Assembly: GCA_963754645.1 (NCBI GenBank)
Contig: CAVWGP010000011.1
Location: 1,488,001 to 1,552,000, forward strand
Direction: 5' to 3'
Source: CAVWGP01 sp963754645
Lineage (GTDB): Bacteria > Pseudomonadota > Alphaproteobacteria > Bin65
DNA: 64,000 bases
The position numbers were made by a program, and so were the translations under genes. Positions 16,439 to 24,449 of the stretch are shown in pieces. Under the pieces are notes generated by a model. It was given only the letters and a program-made list of their open reading frames with translations. It had not been told where the DNA came from and made no database searches. The first letter of the stretch is position 1. The number at the start of each line of letters is the position of its first letter.

Positions 16439-17062
16439 ATGGCCCGCATGAAATTCCTTTGCGACTCGGATCGCTGCATCGAATGCAACGCCTGCGTCAC
16501 CGCGTGCAAGAACGAGCACGAAGTGCCGTGGGGCATCAACCGCCGCCGCGTGGTGACGATCAACGACGGCAAGCCGGGCGAACGCTCGATTTCGATGGCG
16601 TGCATGCACTGCACCGACGCGCCCTGCGCGGCCGTGTGCCCGGTCGATTGCTTCTATAAAACCGACGACGGCGTCGTGCTGCACTCGAAGGATCTGTGCA
16701 TCGGCTGCGGCTATTGCTTCTACGCGTGCCCGTTCGGCGCGCCGCAATACAAGCAGGTCGGCAATTTCGGCAGCCGCGGCAAGATGGACAAGTGCACCTT
16801 CTGCGCCGGCGGTCCCGAAGCCGATGGCAGCAAGGAAGAATTCGAAAAATACGGCACCAATCGCCTGGCCGAAGGCAAGCTCCCGTTGTGCGCGGAGATG
16901 TGCTCGACCAAGTCGCTGTTGGCCGGCGACGGCGACGTGATCGCCTCGATCTATCAGGAGCGCGTGGTCAAGCGCGGCTACGGTTCGGGCGCCTGGGGCT
17001 GGCAGACCGCCTACAAGACCGGCCTGCAAGCCGGCACCGGCGCGCCTGACAAAAAGGGTTGA
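16439..17062 (+). CDS. fdhB: Formate dehydrogenase FDH3 beta subunit (four [4Fe-4S] electron-transfer protein)
   Basis: A 207-aa ferredoxin-like subunit. Four cysteine sets are visible: CIECNACVTACKNEH, CMHCTDAPCAAVCP, CIGCGYCFYACP and CTFC with later CAEMC. They would wire the alpha-subunit cluster to the cytochrome b gamma subunit. The N-terminus has no signal, so export must be with alpha as a folded complex. ATG 16439 follows the purine-rich AAGGGGAGGGG; a longer frame upstream lies inside the alpha gene. A 77-nt gap separates it from the gamma gene. Confidence 0.95.
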   Translation: MARMKFLCDSDRCIECNACVTACKNEHEVPWGINRRRVVTINDGKPGERSISMACMHCTDAPCAAVCPVDCFYKTDDGVVLHSKDLCIGCGYCFYACPFGAPQYKQVGNFGSRGKMDKCTFCAGGPEADGSKEEFEKYGTNRLAEGKLPLCAEMCSTKSLLAGDGDVIASIYQERVVKRGYGSGAWGWQTAYKTGLQAGTGAPDKKG

Positions 17063-17139
17063 GGCCAAGGAACGACAATATCGGCAGCATCGGGCAAGGC
17101 ACAATCCTTGCCCAGCGCTGACTGTCTGGGAGAGTGAAC

Positions 17140-18123
17140 ATGCATCGAGCGCTTGCAGAGATTTTCCGCGCCCTCGCGGTCGTGGTCGCGTTGAGCTTCG
17201 CGGCGGCGCCGGTCGCGGCGCAAACTGCGCCGCCGCCCGTGGACGAAAAAGCGCTGCTCGAATATCTCAAGAAGTGCCCGCCGGGCCAGGTGTGCGACGG
17301 CCGGGTTTCGATCCCCGACGCGAAATCGGCGACACTGGTGCAAACCCAAGGCCGCGCCTGGCAAGAGCGCATGGAAGGCTCGGTCAAGCGCTGGGGCGGC
17401 TGGTTCCTCGTCGCCGTCGTCGTCCTGCTCGGCCTGTTCTACATGGTGCGCGGCAAGGTGAAGATCGAGAAAGGCATGTCGGGCCAGACGATCGAGCGCT
17501 TTACCGGCTTCGAACGCTTCACCCATTGGCTCACCGCGTCGAGCTTCATCGTTCTCGGCTTGACCGGCCTCAACATCCGCTTCGGCCGCTCCGTGCTGCA
17601 CCCGATCTTGGGCGACAGCGCCTTCGCCTGGGTTTCGCAGCAGGGCAAGATCCTGCACAATTTCACCAGCTTCGCCTTCATGCTGGGCCTGGCGCTGATG
17701 ATCCTGATTTGGATCCGGCATAATTTTCCGGCCAAGGCCGACGCCGAATGGATCGCCCAGGGCGGCGGAATTTTCAAAAAGGGCGTGCATCCGCCGGCGG
17801 GCAAGTTCAACGCCGGGCAGAAGGTGATTTTCTGGGCCGTGATCGGGGTCGGCGTGGCGCTGGCTTGGACCGGCATCGAATTGCTGTTCGACGGCGGCGT
17901 CGTGCCCCAGGCCGCGATGCAGAGCACGATTTTCCTGCATTCGATCCTCGGCATCATCCTGGTCGGCGTGATCCTGGCGCATATCTATATCGGCTCGATC
18001 GGTATGGAAGGCGCCTTCGATGCCATGGGCACCGGCCAGGTCGATCTCAACTGGGCCAAAGAGCACCACAGCCAGTGGGTCGAAGAGGTCCAGGGCAAAA
18101 AATCGGGCGCCGCCGCCGAGTAG
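17140..18123 (+). CDS. fdhC: Formate dehydrogenase gamma subunit (cytochrome b556, membrane anchor)
   Basis: About 327 aa. An N-terminal signal peptide (AVVVALSFAAAPVAAQ) leads a short periplasmic segment with CPPGQVC, followed by transmembrane helices near FLVAVVVLLGLFYMV, FIVLGLTGLNI, FMLGLALMILIWI and ILGIILVGVILAHIYIG. Histidines in FTHWL, ILHNF and LAHIY are placed to ligate hemes b. It passes electrons from FDH beta to the quinone pool. ATG 17140 is chosen because GGGAGA lies 6 nt upstream; the GTG at 17134 would sit on the ribosome site. Confidence 0.93.
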   Translation: MHRALAEIFRALAVVVALSFAAAPVAAQTAPPPVDEKALLEYLKKCPPGQVCDGRVSIPDAKSATLVQTQGRAWQERMEGSVKRWGGWFLVAVVVLLGLFYMVRGKVKIEKGMSGQTIERFTGFERFTHWLTASSFIVLGLTGLNIRFGRSVLHPILGDSAFAWVSQQGKILHNFTSFAFMLGLALMILIWIRHNFPAKADAEWIAQGGGIFKKGVHPPAGKFNAGQKVIFWAVIGVGVALAWTGIELLFDGGVVPQAAMQSTIFLHSILGIILVGVILAHIYIGSIGMEGAFDAMGTGQVDLNWAKEHHSQWVEEVQGKKSGAAAE

Positions 18124-18143
18124 CTTTCGCCGCCCAGGCGGCC

Positions 18144-19100
18144 ATGCTTCGTCTTCTGATTGCGGCGGCACTCGCCGCCGGCGCCGCGGTTCCGGCGAGC
18201 GCCGATTTCAGCGGCCATGGCGCCACGATCAACAGCCTCGCGGTGTCGCCGGATGGGCGCCGGTTGCTGTCGGCGAGCTGGGACTACACGGTCAAGCTCT
18301 GGGATATCGGCAAACACGCGGAAATCCGCACCTTCGAAGGCCATACGGCGAGCGTCAACGCCGTGGTCTTTTCGCCCGATGGCGCAACGGCCTATTCGGG
18401 AAGCTGGGACCAGAAGATCATCCAATGGGACCTCGCCACCGGCAAGCCGCTGCGGCGGCTTGAGGGCCACGTCAACAGCGTGGCCGGCCTCGCCCTGTCG
18501 CGCGACGGCAAGCGCCTGGCCTCGGCGAGTTGGGACCGCACGCTGCGCGTGTGGGATGTCGCCGGCGGCCGAACGATCGCCGAGCTCAAGGGCCATACGC
18601 AAAACATCATGCAGGTCGCGTTCCTCAGCGCCGACGGCGAGCGCCTCGTCTCGAGCGCCTACGATCTCACCTTGCGCGTGTGGGAAACGGCGGAACAGCG
18701 CGAGGCCGCGATTCTCAAGGGACATGAAGGCAGCGTCAACGCCGTCGCCGTCTCGCCCGATGAGGCCCTTATCGCCTCGGCCAGCGTCGACGGCCAGATC
18801 CGCTTTTGGGACGCGGCCAAGGCCGAGCCTTTGGGCGCGATCGATGACGGCCATCGCGGCTTCATCGCCGCACTCGCCTTTTCGCCTGACGGCAAAACCC
18901 TGCTCTCGGGCTCGGGCGATCGCAGCGCCGTGCTCTGGTCGGTGGCTGAGCGCCGGCTGCTGCGCCGTTTTATCGGGCATGAGAAGGGCATCTTCACCGT
19001 CGCGTTCATGCCCGACGGCAAGCGCTTCGTTTCGGGCGGCTTCGATACCGTCATCAAGCTGTGGGACGTCGAAACCGGCCATCCGGTCGCGGCACCGTAA
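18144..19100 (+). CDS. Periplasmic WD40 seven-bladed propeller protein of the FDH operon
   Basis: A 318-aa protein with a Sec signal (MLRLLIAAALAAGAAVPASA, cleavage before DF). The rest is seven WD40 repeats, each with GH near the start and WD at the end, for example FEGHTASVNAVVFSPDG and SASWDRTLRVWDVAGG. Seven repeats close one propeller, so the whole mature protein is a scaffold or binding platform in the periplasm. It begins 20 nt after the gamma subunit stop on the same strand and is followed by a terminator-like hairpin, so it is the last gene of the FDH operon. Its partner is unknown. Confidence 0.88.
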   Translation: MLRLLIAAALAAGAAVPASADFSGHGATINSLAVSPDGRRLLSASWDYTVKLWDIGKHAEIRTFEGHTASVNAVVFSPDGATAYSGSWDQKIIQWDLATGKPLRRLEGHVNSVAGLALSRDGKRLASASWDRTLRVWDVAGGRTIAELKGHTQNIMQVAFLSADGERLVSSAYDLTLRVWETAEQREAAILKGHEGSVNAVAVSPDEALIASASVDGQIRFWDAAKAEPLGAIDDGHRGFIAALAFSPDGKTLLSGSGDRSAVLWSVAERRLLRRFIGHEKGIFTVAFMPDGKRFVSGGFDTVIKLWDVETGHPVAAP

Positions 19101-19105
19101 CGAAA

Positions 19106-19128
19106 AAGGCCGGCGATTGGCCGGCCTT
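19106..19128 (+). terminator. Hairpin after the formate dehydrogenase operon
   Basis: AAGGCCGG-CGATTGG-CCGGCCTT, an 8-bp GC-rich stem with a 7-nt loop, starts 5 nt after the WD40 stop codon. There is no long T tract, so termination is probable but not certain. It also lies between convergent genes. Confidence 0.5.
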
Positions 19129-19155
19129 GACCGCAACGATGTTGCGCGATCCGCG

Positions 19156-19281
19156 CTATTTCGGCCGCGCGCCGGTGGTCGTATAGGCCGTTTCGGCGGT
19201 CTTATCGATGCCACTGAGTATCACGCCGGCCGCGACCGTGATCACGACCAGGGCCACGATGCTCGCGATAAAGGCTTTCAT
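19156..19281 (-). CDS. 41-aa single-pass membrane protein
   Basis: A short frame from ATG 19281 encodes MKAFIASIVALVVITVAAGV followed by a polar tail ending TAYTTTGARPK. One transmembrane helix spans residues about 4-23. GGAGG lies 5 nt upstream of the start (19287-19291), which together with the codon use supports real translation. Small membrane proteins with an MKAF start and a Thr/Gly-Arg tail are common and unnamed in Alphaproteobacteria. It converges on the FDH operon. Confidence 0.7.
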   Translation of the reverse strand: MKAFIASIVALVVITVAAGVILSGIDKTAETAYTTTGARPK

Positions 19282-19552
19282 TCCGGCCTCCGATTGCGCC
19301 CGCCACTGGGCGAAGTCTCACGGCAAGGAGACTAGGCGAAAGCGTGCAAAACAGCAATGCCGTCGCGCCGATTTTGCTGCGGGGCAGCGAACCTGGCGGC
19401 GGAACCGCGCCGCCGTTCAGGTCAATCGGAACGGTCGTTCCGAAGCCGGGCTGGCCGACGGCGCCGATAAAGTCGTTGCCCGACCATCGCAAGGGAGATC
19501 GGCGCGGTTTCCCGCGCCCACCTCGATCGGCGATTGAATCGTCCACCATGCG

Positions 19553-20380
19553 TCAAACGATGAAGTCGCCGGCGATGATCTGGTTGGCGGCGACGCCTTT
19601 CAAGTCGACGATCGCTTCCTGGTCGAAAACGCCGAGCACTTGCACCTGCGAATGCGCGCCGCCGTCCTTGTCGACCATCACGCGGGTGCCGAAATCCGCC
19701 GTGTTGGGCGTGCCATGCTGGACGAAGTAGATGTAGCCTTGGGCGATGGCGTCGGCCGCCGAGCTGCCGGTGAAATAGGTCAGGTCCATCACCGTTCGGA
19801 GATCGATCTTGTCGATGCCACGCTCGTAGTCGGTGATCGTGTCCATCTGCGGAATGAGGAACATCGACGCATTGTAGTCGGCGCCGGCGAAATAGAAGGT
19901 GTCGGCGCCGCTGCCGCCGGTGAGCGCGTCGCGGCCGCGCCCGCCATCGAGATAATCGTTGCCGCCTTGGCCGTTCATCGTGTCGTTGCCACTGCCGCCG
20001 AAGAGCTGGTCGTGCCCTTCGGTGCGGCCGCCTGTGTTTTTGCTGAGGCGATTGTTGTCGCCGTAAATGGTATCGTCTCCCGAATCGCCGAAGAGGATAT
20101 CGTTGTCGCCGTTCCCTTCGAGGTAGTCTTGGCCGGCTCCGCCGTAAACTTCGTCGGTGCCGCGGCCGCCGTAAAGCTCGTCGTCGCCGGTGCCGCCGAA
20201 AATAAAGTCGTCGCCGTCATTGCCGAAAACATCGTCGGCACCCTCGTCGGCATAGACGATGTCGTTTCCGTGGCCGCCATAGACGATGTCGTGGCCGGCG
20301 AGGGCGTGGACCTCCTGGCCGAAGAATTCGTCCGAGAGATCGATGGTGTCCGAGTTGGTCGTGCCATTCCGAACGGGCAT
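19553..20380 (-). CDS. RTX calcium-binding protein, type I secretion substrate (275 aa)
   Basis: After a short N-terminus (MPVRNGTTNSDTIDLSDEFF) residues about 30-165 are nonapeptide repeats GGxGxDx(L/I/F)x, such as GGTGDDELYGGRGTDEVYGG, which fold into a calcium-bound beta-roll. Residues about 170-275 are the C-terminal target domain (MDTITDYERGIDKIDLRTV), ending DFIV, the classical type I secretion signal end. There is no Sec signal and no effector domain. It is 84 nt downstream of a second RTX gene on the same strand; the matching ABC exporter genes are at 40589-43370. Confidence 0.9.
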   Translation of the reverse strand: MPVRNGTTNSDTIDLSDEFFGQEVHALAGHDIVYGGHGNDIVYADEGADDVFGNDGDDFIFGGTGDDELYGGRGTDEVYGGAGQDYLEGNGDNDILFGDSGDDTIYGDNNRLSKNTGGRTEGHDQLFGGSGNDTMNGQGGNDYLDGGRGRDALTGGSGADTFYFAGADYNASMFLIPQMDTITDYERGIDKIDLRTVMDLTYFTGSSAADAIAQGYIYFVQHGTPNTADFGTRVMVDKDGGAHSQVQVLGVFDQEAIVDLKGVAANQIIAGDFIV

Positions 20381-20464
20381 GGATTTGCTCCTTTAGGTTG
20401 CGGCGGGCGGCGATTCGAATACTGCGCCGCCCGGCCAAAGCGTTGATGTAAACGACCTCGCGCT

Positions 20465-21346
20465 TCAGACGATGAAGTCGTTTGCGCTAAGCTGGTTGGG
20501 CGCGACGCCCTCGAGATGGGCAAGGGCGAAATTGTTGCCGAGCAGGTTGTCGATTGCGGTGTGTGCGCCGCCGTTCAGGTCGATGTACACCGTGGTGCCA
20601 GAGCCTTGCTGCACCCAATAGATGTAGTTCTGCGCCACGGCATCGGCCGCCGTGCCGGTAAAGCCGCTCGCCGTGAAGAACAGCGCGCTGACATCGATCC
20701 GGTCGCCGGCGGCGCCGGCGAAATCCGCGATCGTGTCCATCTCGAAGCGGTTCACCGTCCTCGGCCTGCCGAGAAAATTGATCCCGATCTCGTAGAAATC
20801 CTCGGCCGAGTATTCGAAGCGGTCGGCGCCCGCGCCGCCGGTCAGCCGATCCGCGCCCTCGAAACCTTCGAGCCGGTCGTTTCCGGCGCCGCCCTGAATG
20901 TCGTCATTCCCTCGACCGCCGATCATTCGATCCGCGCCATCGCCTCCGAGCAGCAAATCGTTGCCGTAGCCGCCGAGCAGAAAATCGTCGCCCGCCTCGC
21001 CGAACAGCGCGTCGTCGCCGCCTTCGCCGTCAATAAAGTCGTTGCCGAGGCCGCCGTAGAGGAGATCGGCCTCGCCGAGCGAAGAGGAATAGTAGGAGCC
21101 GGCATCGCCCCGAATGCGGTCGTCGCCGGCCCCGCCGAAGACGATGTCATGGCCCTCGCCGCCCCAGATCGTGTCGTTCCCGTCAAAACCGTAAAGTAGG
21201 TCATTGCCTTCGCGGCCGAAGATCGTGTCGCCGAACTTGCTGCCATAGACAATGTCATCGCCTTCGAGGGCGTCGATCGTCCAGGCGAATGGCTCGCCGC
21301 GATGGTCGATGACGTCGTTGAGATTGGTGCCGAAACGGGTGGCCAT
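20465..21346 (-). CDS. RTX calcium-binding protein, type I secretion substrate (293 aa)
   Basis: MATRFGTNLNDVIDHRGEPF opens the protein, then about 15 GGxGxD nonapeptides (residues 30-175; FGREGNDLLYGFDGNDTIWG) interrupted by a short insert GSYYSSSLGEA, and a C-terminal domain (MDTIADFAGAAGDRIDVSAL) ending NDFIV. The ATG at 21346 is chosen because the protein family starts with M-A and the upstream 96 codons of the open frame are poor coding sequence. A perfect CRP-like palindrome lies 115 bp upstream. Same architecture and strand as the neighbouring RTX gene at 19553. Confidence 0.88.
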   Translation of the reverse strand: MATRFGTNLNDVIDHRGEPFAWTIDALEGDDIVYGSKFGDTIFGREGNDLLYGFDGNDTIWGGEGHDIVFGGAGDDRIRGDAGSYYSSSLGEADLLYGGLGNDFIDGEGGDDALFGEAGDDFLLGGYGNDLLLGGDGADRMIGGRGNDDIQGGAGNDRLEGFEGADRLTGGAGADRFEYSAEDFYEIGINFLGRPRTVNRFEMDTIADFAGAAGDRIDVSALFFTASGFTGTAADAVAQNYIYWVQQGSGTTVYIDLNGGAHTAIDNLLGNNFALAHLEGVAPNQLSANDFIV

Positions 21347-21460
21347 GGTGTGCTCCAACTGTGTTTGGCCGATGCATGGCCGTGGTTGCCCGCCGATCAG
21401 TGCCGACGCGGTCGCGACTTCACTGTGAATTGGATCATAGCTGGACATCGCGGCGCTTGC

Positions 21461-21476
21461 TGTGATGATCGTCACA
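21461..21476. promoter_or_regulatory. CRP/FNR-family binding site
   Basis: TGTGATGATCGTCACA is a perfect match to the TGTGA-N6-TCACA consensus of the CRP/FNR family. It is 115 bp upstream of the RTX gene starting at 21346 (minus strand), inside a 478-bp non-coding region (21347-21824) that also holds an RTX gene remnant. Which regulator binds is not known. Confidence 0.55.
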
Positions 21477-21713
21477 CGGACTGGTTGAGCATCTCTTTTT
21501 TTGGCGTTGGATGGATAGACATGTCGCTGGTTGGATATCGAGGCACGATGCGGCGCGCTTTCGCCCGCATGAACGCTGATGGGAGCGAAATTGGGCGCTT
21601 CTACTCGCCAATCGAACAATCGAAAATTGGACAACAGGCGGCACGGAATAATTTGCCGGCTGCCTTTTTCCGAACCCGAAATTTTCGCGCGCGAAGATTC
21701 GCCGCGCGCGGGA

Positions 21714-21797
21714 TCAATACAGATCGATGCAGAAATTGCTCGCGGTCAATTGGGTCGCCGCCACGTGTTCGAGCGTTGCAGTCCCGCTTTCATTTTG
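21714..21797 (-). pseudogene. Remnant of the 3' end of an RTX gene
   Basis: The last 27 codons before a TGA at 21714-21716 read ATLEHVAATQLTASNF, then a short tail. This aligns with the end of the neighbouring intact RTX protein, AHLEGVAPNQLSANDF, at the same distance from the stop. No upstream repeats or start remain, because the cytochrome c gene begins at 21825. Interpreted as the residue of a deleted third RTX gene in this cluster. Confidence 0.5.
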
Positions 21798-21824
21798 GCG
21801 CGCCGGCGGCGGGAGAAACCGAAC

Positions 21825-22274
21825 TCAATCCGCCGTCGCCTTCTTCAGCCAGGCGATGAGGTCGACGCGGTCCTGCTTGTCGCTGATGCCGCCATACATT
21901 TTCGTGCCGGGAATGTAATCGACCGTCTTGGCGAGATATTCGTCGAGCGTGACCTCGGTCCAGACGATGGCGGCGGCGCGCATGGCGTCGGAGTATGTAT
22001 AGCCGGGCTGGGTTCCCGCCTTGCGCCCGAACAGGCCGGCGAGCCGCGGGCCGACGATGTGGCGGCCGTTCTTTTCGAGCGTGTGGCAGGCCCGGCATTT
22101 CGCCCACAATTCCGCGCCGCGCTCCGCATCCGCCGCCTCTTGCGCTTTCGCCGGAACTGAAAAGGCAAGAAAGGAACCACAGAGATACAGAGGCACGGAG
22201 AAGTGCCAATTGCGCCGATGGCGCAATGCTTTCTTCTCTGTGCCTCTGTGCCTCTGTGGTTCAATTTGCTTCAT
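21825..22274 (-). CDS. Cytochrome c class I, with a repeat-derived leader
   Basis: A 149-aa c-type cytochrome. The mature part begins about residue 45 (QEAADAERGAELWAKCRACH) with heme motif CRACH and the axial Met in PGTKMYGG, as in c2/c550-type soluble carriers. The leader is odd: residues about 5-34 (PQRHRGTEKKALRHRRNW, then FSVPLYLCGS) are encoded by the inverted repeat element at 22175-22262, yet give a basic start and a hydrophobic core that could still act as a Sec signal. It lies 32 nt downstream of the flavin amine oxidase gene on the same strand, so it may accept its electrons or be exported with it. Start codon uncertain. Confidence 0.8.
   Translation of the reverse strand: MKQIEPQRHRGTEKKALRHRRNWHFSVPLYLCGSFLAFSVPAKAQEAADAERGAELWAKCRACHTLEKNGRHIVGPRLAGLFGRKAGTQPGYTYSDAMRAAAIVWTEVTLDEYLAKTVDYIPGTKMYGGISDKQDRVDLIAWLKKATAD
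22175..22262. repeat. Palindromic intergenic-type repeat inserted at the 5' end of the cytochrome c gene
   Basis: The left arm begins AACCACAGAGATACAGAGGC and the right arm ends TGCCTCTGTGCCTCTGTGGTT; they are inverted copies with a few mismatches around a short centre containing TTGCGCC and GGCGCAA. Elements of the type ACCACAGAGGCACAGAG are dispersed in many bacterial genomes. Here the element lies inside the reading frame of the signal peptide of the cytochrome. Confidence 0.7.
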
Positions 22275-22306
22275 GCCGGCAATCTTTGCGGCGAGCGGCG
22301 GCGGCG

Positions 22307-23806
22307 TCAATCCTTGCGTTCGGCGATTTCGCGCGCGGCGCGCAGACCCAATTCGACCGCACCCTGAATCCAGGCATGGGCCAGCGAAGCGTGCTCGCCG
22401 GCGAAATGCAGCCTGCCCTCGGGCGCCACGATCGCCTCGTGCAGGAGGGTCTGCTGGCCGGGATCGAACAGCGCGAAGGCGCCGCCGGCGAACTGATCTT
22501 CGTGCCACATATAGGAGGCGCCGGCCTCGAACTCGGTCAGGATCTGCGGGTGAATGAGCGACAATTGCTCGACCGCTTCGGACACGCGGTCTTGCGGCGA
22601 GAGCGAGCCCCAGCGCTGGGCGTCTTCGGACCACGTATACGAGGCGAGGATAATGCCGCGCCCGGTCTCGCGCCCCTGCTCGGGATAGAAGACGTTGCGG
22701 ATCGGCAGGTCGGTAACCGTGCCGCCGCCGAAAATGCCCTCGTCTTCCTCCCAAAAGCGGCGCCGGCATTGCAGCAGGATTTTCGCCGACGCGTCGTAAG
22801 TGAGTTGCCGGATGGCGCGCTGCTTGGGCCGCGAGACGTGCGGAACCATGTCGACATGGCGCAGCACCGGGAAGGGCAGCGTCACGATCGCATAGTCGCC
22901 GCGCACTGTCGCGCGCTGGGCGAGGGTGCGGTAATGCACTGCGACGCCGCTCGCGTCCTGCTCGATCGCGGTGACGCGCGCGCCGAAACGGATATGGCCG
23001 CGCAGCGCGGGCAGGAAGGCGTTGGGCAGCCGGTCCATGCCGCCCGCGATCTGGCACATCGCTTCGTAGAAATCGCCCGCCTCCTCGCGCAGCAATTCGA
23101 GGAAGGACGAATTCATCAGCGCTTCCTGGTTGGAGAACAGGCCGAAGCGTTCGATGGCGCCCTCGGACCAGCCGCAATGTTCGAGAAACTCGCGGGTCGA
23201 GAAATCGTCATAGGTCTCGACGACCCAGTTCCAGGCGCGCGGGCCTTCGGATGACAGCCGCTCCAGCAGCGGCGCGAGCGCGGCGCGCCACATTTGCTCG
23301 TGGCTTTGGCCGCGCTCATGCGCGGCCAGCTCGAAGCCGAGCCGCGCCGGATCGCGCTCCACCTCCTCGATGCGGTGCTTGACGCCGCCAAGGTGATAGT
23401 AGCCCTTGGGATTGCCCATGGTGAACGGCACGGTTGCGAGCTTGAAGGCCTGGACATAGGCCATGGTGAGGCCGTGCGCCGACGGGATCCGCATGGCGCC
23501 GACTTCGGCGTGCAGTCCGTGCAGGAACGGATCGCGCAGCGTGTAGATGCGGCCGCCGACGCGCTGCTGCGCTTCCAGCACCACCGGTTCGTGCCCGGCG
23601 CGCAGCAGCTCGTAGGCGGCGACGAGGCCCGCCATGCCGGCGCCGAGCACTATGACGCGCGCCGGTTTCGCCGCTTTCGGCAGGCCGTGTTCGATGATGC
23701 CGGCGACCGGCTGGCTCGGCTGGCGTAGCTGGGTGCGCTGGCTCAGGCGTTCCGGGCGGGCGGCGGTTTCCGTCACGGACAAGCGCTCACGCCGGGGGGA
23801 GGGCAA
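22307..23806 (-). CDS. Flavin monoamine oxidase family protein
   Basis: A 499-aa FAD-dependent amine oxidase. The dinucleotide-binding motif VIVLGAGMAGLVAAYELLRA is at residues about 51-70, followed by the LEAQQRVGGRI segment, and the C-terminal FAD motif is GRLHFAGEHASLAHAWIQGA. The overall layout matches L-amino-acid or monoamine oxidases that yield imine and H2O2; the substrate is not evident. There is no signal peptide. Translation may start at ATG 23806 (20-nt overlap with the DinB gene) or at GTG 23776. Cytochrome c follows 32 nt downstream. Confidence 0.9.
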   Translation of the reverse strand: MPSPRRERLSVTETAARPERLSQRTQLRQPSQPVAGIIEHGLPKAAKPARVIVLGAGMAGLVAAYELLRAGHEPVVLEAQQRVGGRIYTLRDPFLHGLHAEVGAMRIPSAHGLTMAYVQAFKLATVPFTMGNPKGYYHLGGVKHRIEEVERDPARLGFELAAHERGQSHEQMWRAALAPLLERLSSEGPRAWNWVVETYDDFSTREFLEHCGWSEGAIERFGLFSNQEALMNSSFLELLREEAGDFYEAMCQIAGGMDRLPNAFLPALRGHIRFGARVTAIEQDASGVAVHYRTLAQRATVRGDYAIVTLPFPVLRHVDMVPHVSRPKQRAIRQLTYDASAKILLQCRRRFWEEDEGIFGGGTVTDLPIRNVFYPEQGRETGRGIILASYTWSEDAQRWGSLSPQDRVSEAVEQLSLIHPQILTEFEAGASYMWHEDQFAGGAFALFDPGQQTLLHEAIVAPEGRLHFAGEHASLAHAWIQGAVELGLRAAREIAERKD

Positions 23807-24284
23807 TCAAATCCGTCATGCCGGGATCGATGCCGAGCTGCATCAGCAGCGTCGTCGCCTGGCCGCGATGATGCGTCTGATGGTTGAAAAAATGCGCGAG
23901 CGCCAGGGCAAACGGCATGGTCACCTCGCGCGCGTCGCGCATGCGGCGATAGGTGAGCGTCTCGGCAATCCGATCGAGCGTCAGCGCCGCCGCCATGGCG
24001 TCGATCGCGTCGTCGGTCTTGCCGCGCTCGCGCGTCATCTCGGCAAAATCGGCGTAGAGTTCCTGGTCGAGCGAGCGCGCCGCGAAGGCGTTGCCGGTAA
24101 AGCGTCCCATCCACGCGCGGTCGCCGAGCAGGATGTGGTTGAGCGTGCCGTGCAGCGATTTGAAGAACGCCTTGAGATCGCGCTTGCGCTCGGCATCGGA
24201 GAGGCGCGCCGAGGCGGCGTAGACATTGCCGTTCATCCACCGGTTGTAGCGCGCCATGGCGCGCGCATAGTCGGGCGAGATCAT
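23787..24284 (-). CDS. DinB family protein
   Basis: A 165-aa four-helix bundle protein of the DinB/YfiT-like superfamily. The metal-binding histidines are visible in LHGTLNHILLGDRAWMGRF (about residues 43-60) and the C-terminal FFNHQTHHRGQATTLLMQLG. Members bind a divalent metal and some act as thiol transferases; the specific role is unknown. ATG 24284 is preferred over a TTG five codons upstream. Its 3' end overlaps the amine oxidase start. Confidence 0.9.
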   Translation of the reverse strand: MISPDYARAMARYNRWMNGNVYAASARLSDAERKRDLKAFFKSLHGTLNHILLGDRAWMGRFTGNAFAARSLDQELYADFAEMTRERGKTDDAIDAMAAALTLDRIAETLTYRRMRDAREVTMPFALALAHFFNHQTHHRGQATTLLMQLGIDPGMTDLIALPPA

Positions 24285-24345
24285 CGATCGATTTCCCAAG
24301 CGCCTTTCGCGGCTTTCGCCTCGAATGGGCGAGATAAGGTTATTT

Positions 24346-24427
24346 CACAGGAGTGGGGAGTCGGGGAGGGTGAATGTTGCGTCAAAGTCGCAAGAAATCT
24401 TATCTCCCCGCCTCCCCGGCTCCTGTG
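24346..24427. repeat. Imperfect palindrome between DinB and DUF3108 genes
   Basis: CACAGGAG at 24346-24353 pairs with CTCCTGTG at 24420-24427, and the internal CGGGGAGG pairs with CCTCCCCG, giving a long imperfect stem. It lies between the start of the DinB gene and the 3' end of the DUF3108 gene, which are on the same strand, so it could act as a terminator or be a dispersed repeat. Confidence 0.4.
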
Positions 24428-24449
24428 ACAACTCATGCGGCGCACAAAT

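Noticed and set aside
21302..21859. 185-aa plus-strand frame in the gap before cytochrome c
   Set aside because: No signal, domain or ribosome site; the region instead contains a CRP-like site and an RTX remnant on the other strand.
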